DNA of 64,000 nucleotides from positions 124,001 to 188,000 of the forward strand of contig NZ_JACCBW010000003.1 in assembly GCF_013410035.1 (NCBI RefSeq). Direction: 5' to 3'. Made by a program: the position numbers and the translations under genes. How positions within the stretch are numbered: position 1 is the first letter of the stretch; each line of letters starts with the position of its first letter. The notes beneath the pieces are model-generated. The model searched no databases. It had not been told where the DNA came from and saw only the letters and a program-made list of their open reading frames with translations. The stretch comes from Nocardioides cavernae (GTDB lineage Bacteria; Actinomycetota; Actinomycetes; Propionibacteriales; Nocardioidaceae). Below are positions 59,697 through 64,000 of this stretch, one piece after another.

Positions 59697-62521
59697 GCGG
59701 CGACCGCCCCCACGAGGAGTCAGCAGACATGTCCACACCGTCGCCCGCCGAGCGCTACGCAGCGTTCCAGCGGGAGAAGCCGTACCCCATGCTCAAGGAC
59801 TTCGCCGGCCTCCACGGCTTCGAGCTCGACGACTTCCAGGTGCGCGCGTGCCAGGAGATCGAGCGCGGGCGCGGCGTCCTCGTCGCCGCGCCGACCGGCT
59901 CCGGCAAGACGATCGTCGGCGAGTTCGCCATCCACCTGGCGCTGCAGACCGGCCGCAAGGCGTTCTACACGACGCCGATCAAGGCGCTGTCGAACCAGAA
60001 GTACCACGACCTCGTGAAGCGCTACGGCGCCGAGAACGTCGGCCTGCTGACCGGCGACAACGTCGTCAACGGCGAGGCCCCCGTCGTCGTGATGACGACC
60101 GAGGTGCTGCGCAACATGCTGTACGCCGGCTCCCGGACCCTGCTCGGCCTCGGCTACGTCGTGATGGACGAGGTGCACTACCTCGCCGACCGGATGCGGG
60201 GGGCGGTGTGGGAGGAGGTGATCATCCACCTGCCCGAGTCGGTGACCCTGGTGTCGCTGTCGGCGACCGTCTCCAACGCCGAGGAGTTCGGTGAGTGGCT
60301 GGCCACCGTCCGCGGCGAGACCACCACGGTGCTCGAGGAGAAGCGGCCCGTCCCGCTGTTCCAGCACGTCATGGTCGGCCGGCGGCTGCTCGACCTCTTC
60401 GCCTCCTCCGACGTCGACGCGAGCGCGGGCTTCGTCAAGGAGGGCGCCCCGGTCAACGAGGAGCTCACCCGGATCGCACGCGACGACTGGGCCAGCACGC
60501 GACTCATGCGCGACCGTCGCTCGCCGCGCAAGGGCAAGCCCGGGTCCTCGAAGAACCCGCGCGCGGTCGGCAACGGCCGTCGCGTCTGGATCCCCAGCCG
60601 GGTCGACGTCGTCGAGCGCCTCGACCGCGAGGGCCTGCTGCCGGCGATCGTCTTCATCTTCAGCCGGGCCGGCTGCGACGCCGCGGTGACCCAGCTCGTC
60701 CAGGCCAACACCCGGCTCACCACCGCCGCCGAGCGCGACGAGATCTTCGCGCGCGTCGAGGCGGCGTCGCGGACGCTGCCGGAGGAGGACCTGCACGTCC
60801 TGGGCTACCACGAGTTCCTCGACGGGCTGACCCGTGGCATCGCCGCCCACCACGCGGGGCTGCTGCCCGCGTTCAAGCAGGTGGTCGAGGAGCTGTTCCA
60901 GGAGGGCCTGGTCAAGGTCGTCTTCGCCACCGAGACCCTCGCGCTCGGCATCAACATGCCGGCCCGGACGGTCGTCATCGAGAAGCTGTCGAAGTGGAAC
61001 GGGGAGTCGCACGCCGACCTGACACCGGGGGAGTACACCCAGCTGACCGGGCGTGCGGGGCGTCGCGGTCTCGACATCGAGGGGCACGGCGTCGTGCTCT
61101 ACCAGCCCGGGATGAACCCGGGCGAGGTCGCCGGCCTCGCCTCCACGCGTACCTATCCGCTCCGCTCGTCCTTCCGCCCGTCCTACAACATGGCGGTCAA
61201 CCTGGTGCACCAGTTCGGCCGCTCCCGCTCGCGCGAGCTGCTCGAACAGTCCTTCGCGCAGTTCCAGGCCGACAAGGCCGTCGTGGGGCTCGCCCGTCAG
61301 GTGCACAAGGCGGAGGAGGCGCTCGACGGCTACCGCGACGCCGCGCAGTGCCACGTCGGCGACTTCATGGAGTACGCCGCCCTCCGCCGCCGGATCTCCG
61401 ACCTCGAGAAGGGCGCCGCCCGCGAGCGCCGGCAGGACCGCCGGGGCGAGGCCGCCGCCTCGCTCGGCAAGCTGCGTCCCGGCGACGTCATCCAGGTGCC
61501 GGCCGGCAAGTTCAGCGGTCTCGCCGTCGTCATCGATCCCGGGGCCTCGGGCGAGGAGCCCCGCCCCTACGTCGTGACCGCGGACCGCCAGGCGCGACGG
61601 CTGGCCATGATGGACTTCCCGGTGCCGGTGGAGTCGATCGGACGCCTGCGGATCCCGAAGTCGTTCAACGGACGCAATCCCGCCCAGCGGCGCGAGCTGG
61701 CGAACGCGCTGCGCTCGCGGGCCGACTCGTTCGACGCGCCGGCGTCTCGACGCGCGCAGCAGCGCGACTCCTTCAGCGACAGCCCGGCGGACCGCGAGAT
61801 CGGCCGGCTGCGCGCGGAGCTGAAGGCGCACCCGTGCCACCAGTGCCCCGAGCGCGAGGACCACTCGCGGTGGGCCGAGCGCTACTTCAAGCTCGAGCGG
61901 GATACCGAGACCCTCAAGCGGCGGGTGGAGAACCGGACCAACACCGTCGCCCGCACCTTCGACCGGGTCTGCGACGTGCTGACGGCGCTCGGCTACCTCG
62001 AGGGCGACAAGGTCACCGACAAGGGCGTGCACCTGCGCCGCATCTACTCCGACATGGACCTCGTGGCCGCCGAGGCGATCCGGGCCGGGCTCTTCGACGA
62101 GCTCGCCCCGTCCGAGCTGGCGGCCGTGCTGTCGGCGCTGGTCTTCGAGGCCCGCCGCGCCGACGACGCGTCCTCACCCAAGATGCCCGGCGGCGGCGTA
62201 CGCCCCGTCCTCGCCGAGGTCGTCCGCCTGTGGGGCCAGCTCGACGCCCTCGAGCGCGACCACAAGCTCGACTTCCTCCGCGAGCCCGACATCGGCTTCG
62301 CGTGGGCTGCGTGGCGGTGGGCCGAGGGCGACGACCTCGACGACGTCCTCATGGTGACGGGACTGTCGGCCGGCGACTTCGTGCGCTGGATGAAACAGCT
62401 GCTCGATCTCTGCGGACAGGTGGCCGACGCCGCCGGTGACAGCGACCTGCGCGAGACGGCCCGCGCGACGGCCAGGCTGCTCAAGCGGGGCGTGATCGCG
62501 TACTCCGTCCTCGCCGAGTGA
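59693..62521 (+). CDS. Ski2/MTR4-like DEAD/DEAH-box RNA helicase
   Basis: The 942-residue product has Walker A AAPTGSGKTIVG (near residue 67), the box VVMDEVHYLADRM (near residue 160), LVSLSATVSN, and ATETLALGINMPARTVVIEKLSKWNG as late helicase motifs. QLTGRAGRRGLDIEGHGVVL and a C-terminal DSHCT-like domain follow. Actinobacteria carry this large helicase downstream of tatC; it is probably RNA-processing. ATG 59693 overlaps the kinase stop; ATG 59729 is an alternative. Confidence 0.9.
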   Translation: MSGDRPHEESADMSTPSPAERYAAFQREKPYPMLKDFAGLHGFELDDFQVRACQEIERGRGVLVAAPTGSGKTIVGEFAIHLALQTGRKAFYTTPIKALSNQKYHDLVKRYGAENVGLLTGDNVVNGEAPVVVMTTEVLRNMLYAGSRTLLGLGYVVMDEVHYLADRMRGAVWEEVIIHLPESVTLVSLSATVSNAEEFGEWLATVRGETTTVLEEKRPVPLFQHVMVGRRLLDLFASSDVDASAGFVKEGAPVNEELTRIARDDWASTRLMRDRRSPRKGKPGSSKNPRAVGNGRRVWIPSRVDVVERLDREGLLPAIVFIFSRAGCDAAVTQLVQANTRLTTAAERDEIFARVEAASRTLPEEDLHVLGYHEFLDGLTRGIAAHHAGLLPAFKQVVEELFQEGLVKVVFATETLALGINMPARTVVIEKLSKWNGESHADLTPGEYTQLTGRAGRRGLDIEGHGVVLYQPGMNPGEVAGLASTRTYPLRSSFRPSYNMAVNLVHQFGRSRSRELLEQSFAQFQADKAVVGLARQVHKAEEALDGYRDAAQCHVGDFMEYAALRRRISDLEKGAARERRQDRRGEAAASLGKLRPGDVIQVPAGKFSGLAVVIDPGASGEEPRPYVVTADRQARRLAMMDFPVPVESIGRLRIPKSFNGRNPAQRRELANALRSRADSFDAPASRRAQQRDSFSDSPADREIGRLRAELKAHPCHQCPEREDHSRWAERYFKLERDTETLKRRVENRTNTVARTFDRVCDVLTALGYLEGDKVTDKGVHLRRIYSDMDLVAAEAIRAGLFDELAPSELAAVLSALVFEARRADDASSPKMPGGGVRPVLAEVVRLWGQLDALERDHKLDFLREPDIGFAWAAWRWAEGDDLDDVLMVTGLSAGDFVRWMKQLLDLCGQVADAAGDSDLRETARATARLLKRGVIAYSVLAE

Positions 62522-62533
62522 AAGGCTGAGCGC

Positions 62534-63472
62534 ATGACCTCCTCCGACGGGCGACTGCTGCTGCTCGACACCGCCTCCCTCTACTTCCGGGCGTTCTTCG
62601 GCGTGCCCGACTCGGTCAGGGCGCCGGACGGCACCCCCGTCAACGCCGTGCGCGGGCTGATGGACTTCATCAGCCGTCTGGTGGGGGAGTACGACCCGAC
62701 GCACCTCGCGTGCTGCTGGGACGACGACTGGCGCCCGCAGTGGCGGGTGGACCTGATCCCGTCGTACAAGGCGCACCGGGTCGTGCGGGCCGTCCCCGGT
62801 CCGCGCCCGGACGTCGAGGAGGTGCCCGACCCGCTCGAGGCGCAGGTCCCGGTCATCCTGTCCGTGCTGGAGGCCTACGGCATCCCCGTCGTCGGGCACC
62901 CGGAGATGGAGGCCGACGACGTCATCGGCACCCTGGCCACGGACGCCGGGATGGCCGTCGACATCGTCACCGGCGACCGTGACCTCTTCCAGCTCGTCGA
63001 CGACGACGCCGCGGTCCGGGTGCTCTACGTCGCGCGCGGGGTGAGCAAGCACGAGCGGGTCGACAACGCCTGGGTGCGGGCCAAGTACGGCGTCGACGCA
63101 CACCAGTACGCCGACCTCGCGACCCTGCGCGGGGACGCCTCCGACGGCCTGCCGGGCGTGGCCGGGGTGGGGGACAAGACGGCGGCGACGCTGCTCAACC
63201 GCTTCGGGACGATCGACGCGGTCGTCGAGGCCGCCGCGGACCCCGACTCCGACATGGGGCCCGGTCCGCGGGGCAAGATCAAGGCGGCGGCCGACTACCT
63301 CGCGGTCGCACCGCGCGTGGTCGCCGTGCGTCGCGACCTCGACCTCGGCACGCCCGACCTGACCCGCCCGCGTACGCCCGCGGACCACGACGCCGTCCTC
63401 GCCCTCGACGAGAGGTGGGGTCTCGGCTCGTCGGCGGTGAGACTCGTGCAGGCGCTGTCCGGTTCGGACTAG
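62534..63472 (+). CDS. 5'-3' exonuclease (Pol I N-terminal domain-like)
   Basis: The 312-residue product starts MTSSDGRLLLLDTASLYFRAFFGVPDSV, then NAVRGLMDFISRLVGEYDPTHLACCWDDDWRPQWRVDLIPSYKAHR. EADDVIGTLATDAG, IVTGDRDLFQLVDD and GDASDGLPGVAGVGDKTAATLLNRFG supply the acidic metal site and helix-hairpin-helix. It removes 5' flaps or RNA primers. ATG 62534 lies 12 bases after the helicase stop. Confidence 0.92.
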   Translation: MTSSDGRLLLLDTASLYFRAFFGVPDSVRAPDGTPVNAVRGLMDFISRLVGEYDPTHLACCWDDDWRPQWRVDLIPSYKAHRVVRAVPGPRPDVEEVPDPLEAQVPVILSVLEAYGIPVVGHPEMEADDVIGTLATDAGMAVDIVTGDRDLFQLVDDDAAVRVLYVARGVSKHERVDNAWVRAKYGVDAHQYADLATLRGDASDGLPGVAGVGDKTAATLLNRFGTIDAVVEAAADPDSDMGPGPRGKIKAAADYLAVAPRVVAVRRDLDLGTPDLTRPRTPADHDAVLALDERWGLGSSAVRLVQALSGSD

Positions 63473-63475
63473 GGT
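63470..63475 (+). promoter_or_regulatory. -10 box TAGGGT for the Lrp-type regulator
   Basis: TAGGGT begins within the stop of the exonuclease gene; six bases later is GTG 63482. Confidence 0.55.
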
Positions 63476-63481
63476 GCCCAC

Positions 63482-63934
63482 GTGAGTTCTTCCGAGGTGG
63501 AGTCCAAGGACCGCCAGATCCTCTCCCTGCTGGCCGCGGACGGCCGGATGTCCTTCACCGATCTCGGCAAGGCGACGGACCTGTCGACCTCGGCGGTGCA
63601 CCAGCGGGTGAAGCGTCTCGAGCAGCGCGGTCTGATCACCGGCTACGGCGCGACGGTCGACCACGACCAGCTCGGCCGGCCGCTGACGGCCTTCATCTCG
63701 ATCACGCCGATCGACCCCTCGCAGCCCGACGACTACCCCGAGCGGCTCGTCGGGATCAAGGAGATCGAGTCGTGCTGGTCGGTCGCGGGCGAGGAGTCCT
63801 ACATCCTCAAGATCCGCGTGGCGACCCCGCTCGCCCTCGAGGAGCTGCTGGCGCGGATCCGGGCGTCCGCGAGCGTGTCCACCCGTACGACCATCGTGCT
63901 CTCGACGCCGTACGAGAACCGCCCGCTCGACTGA
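63482..63934 (+). CDS. Lrp/AsnC-family transcriptional regulator
   Basis: The 150-residue product has an N-terminal HTH (DRQILSLLAADGRMSFTDLGKATDLSTSAVHQRVKRLEQRGLI) and a RAM ligand-binding domain (TAFISITPIDPSQPDDYPERLVGIKEIESCWSVAGEESYILKIRV). It should be an amino-acid-responsive regulator. The regulated gene is not visible. The GTG start is fixed by the -10 spacing. Confidence 0.92.
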   Translation: MSSSEVESKDRQILSLLAADGRMSFTDLGKATDLSTSAVHQRVKRLEQRGLITGYGATVDHDQLGRPLTAFISITPIDPSQPDDYPERLVGIKEIESCWSVAGEESYILKIRVATPLALEELLARIRASASVSTRTTIVLSTPYENRPLD

Positions 63935-63968
63935 CCGCCGGCGGTCCGGGGCTCGGCGGGCCCCCTGC

Positions 63969-64000
63969 TCAGTGATCCCCGGCTGACCGGGGATCACTGA
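63969..64000 (+). terminator. Perfect hairpin at the window end
   Basis: TCAGTGATCCCCGG and CCGGGGATCACTGA form a 14-pair stem around a 4-base CTGA loop. It follows the Lrp-type gene by about 35 bases and probably ends transcription. The window stops exactly at the end of the stem, so a U-tract or a repeat continuation cannot be seen. Confidence 0.75.

Noticed and set aside
1-64000. CRISPR array, rRNA operon or IS element with DDE transposase
   Set aside because: No regularly spaced repeats, no rRNA-like stretches and no transposase motifs were found on reading both strands.

Overview
The window is high-GC actinobacterial chromosome. It most resembles the Nocardioides/Propionibacteriales group, because the conserved backbone is the Pup-proteasome cluster followed by the pafBC, tatAC, Ski2-like helicase block. 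Many backbone genes start directly on an ATG/GTG placed six or seven bases after a TANNNT box, which is leaderless transcription. I see no rRNA and no CRISPR array. The genus call is inference from gene order and codon style only.

Layout. (1) 1-2730 is backbone: the 3' end of metH, a convergent GntP-family permease, and the native promoter and first codons of a HAD phosphatase gene. (2) About 2693-33900 is a ~31 kb integrated mobilizable element whose genes look less strongly GC-biased than the backbone. It carries an Xis/integrase pair at its right end, arm-type 29/30 direct repeats near both ends, a MobF relaxase with helicase domain (9974-13489) preceded by a dyad-rich non-coding region, an unusual tRNA gene joined to a small HTH gene at the left end, several orphan cargo genes (including a PD-(D/E)XK nuclease fused to an alkyltransferase-like domain), and a defence island. 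(3) The defence island (about 14.9-28.9 kb) is a tightly overlapped run: GHKL (MutL/MORC-like) ATPase, Z1-domain SF2 helicase, DUF4420-type PD-(D/E)XK nuclease, AIPR protein, and a 949-residue HhH/HTH protein. It is followed by a cytosine-C5 methyltransferase fused to an endonuclease III-like [4Fe-4S] glycosylase domain, a second convergent GHKL ATPase and a divergent Vsr nuclease. Two tandem tyrosine recombinases of another type (29134-31889) follow it. (4) 33907-64000 is backbone again: the rest of the HAD gene, a dipeptide-type ABC transporter operon, a RecB-like nuclease, a site-2 protease, the tRNA m1A58 methyltransferase, GrpB, then arc/mpa, dop, pup, prcB, prcA, pafA, an FKBP lipoprotein, pafB, pafC, tatA, tatC, a diacylglycerol kinase, a Ski2-like helicase, a 5'-3' exonuclease and an Lrp/AsnC regulator. 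The window ends on a perfect hairpin.

How the parts work together. The backbone second half is the pupylation and proteasome system: Dop deamidates Pup-GGQ, PafA ligates it, Arc unfolds targets into the PrcAB core. It sits beside the PafBC DNA-damage regulators and the twin-arginine export pair. The island resembles the MutL-homologue-containing restriction-modification islands described bioinformatically by Iyer, Abhiman and Aravind (2008). The methyltransferase would mark self DNA, the GHKL/Z1/nuclease/AIPR set would act on unmarked DNA, and Vsr plus the fused glycosylase-like domain would repair T:G mismatches left by deaminated 5-methylcytosine. The individual families are recognised from motifs; the joint function is inference.

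The most notable observations are the methyltransferase-glycosylase fusion beside Vsr, the large unexplained HhH/HTH island protein, integration into the catalytic DMDG codons of a HAD gene (leaving it without a normal start codon), a tRNA-Ala-like gene lacking G3:U70 that runs into a leaderless gene, and a palindromic divergent promoter in which dop and a methyltransferase gene carry each other's -10 box in codons 2-3.
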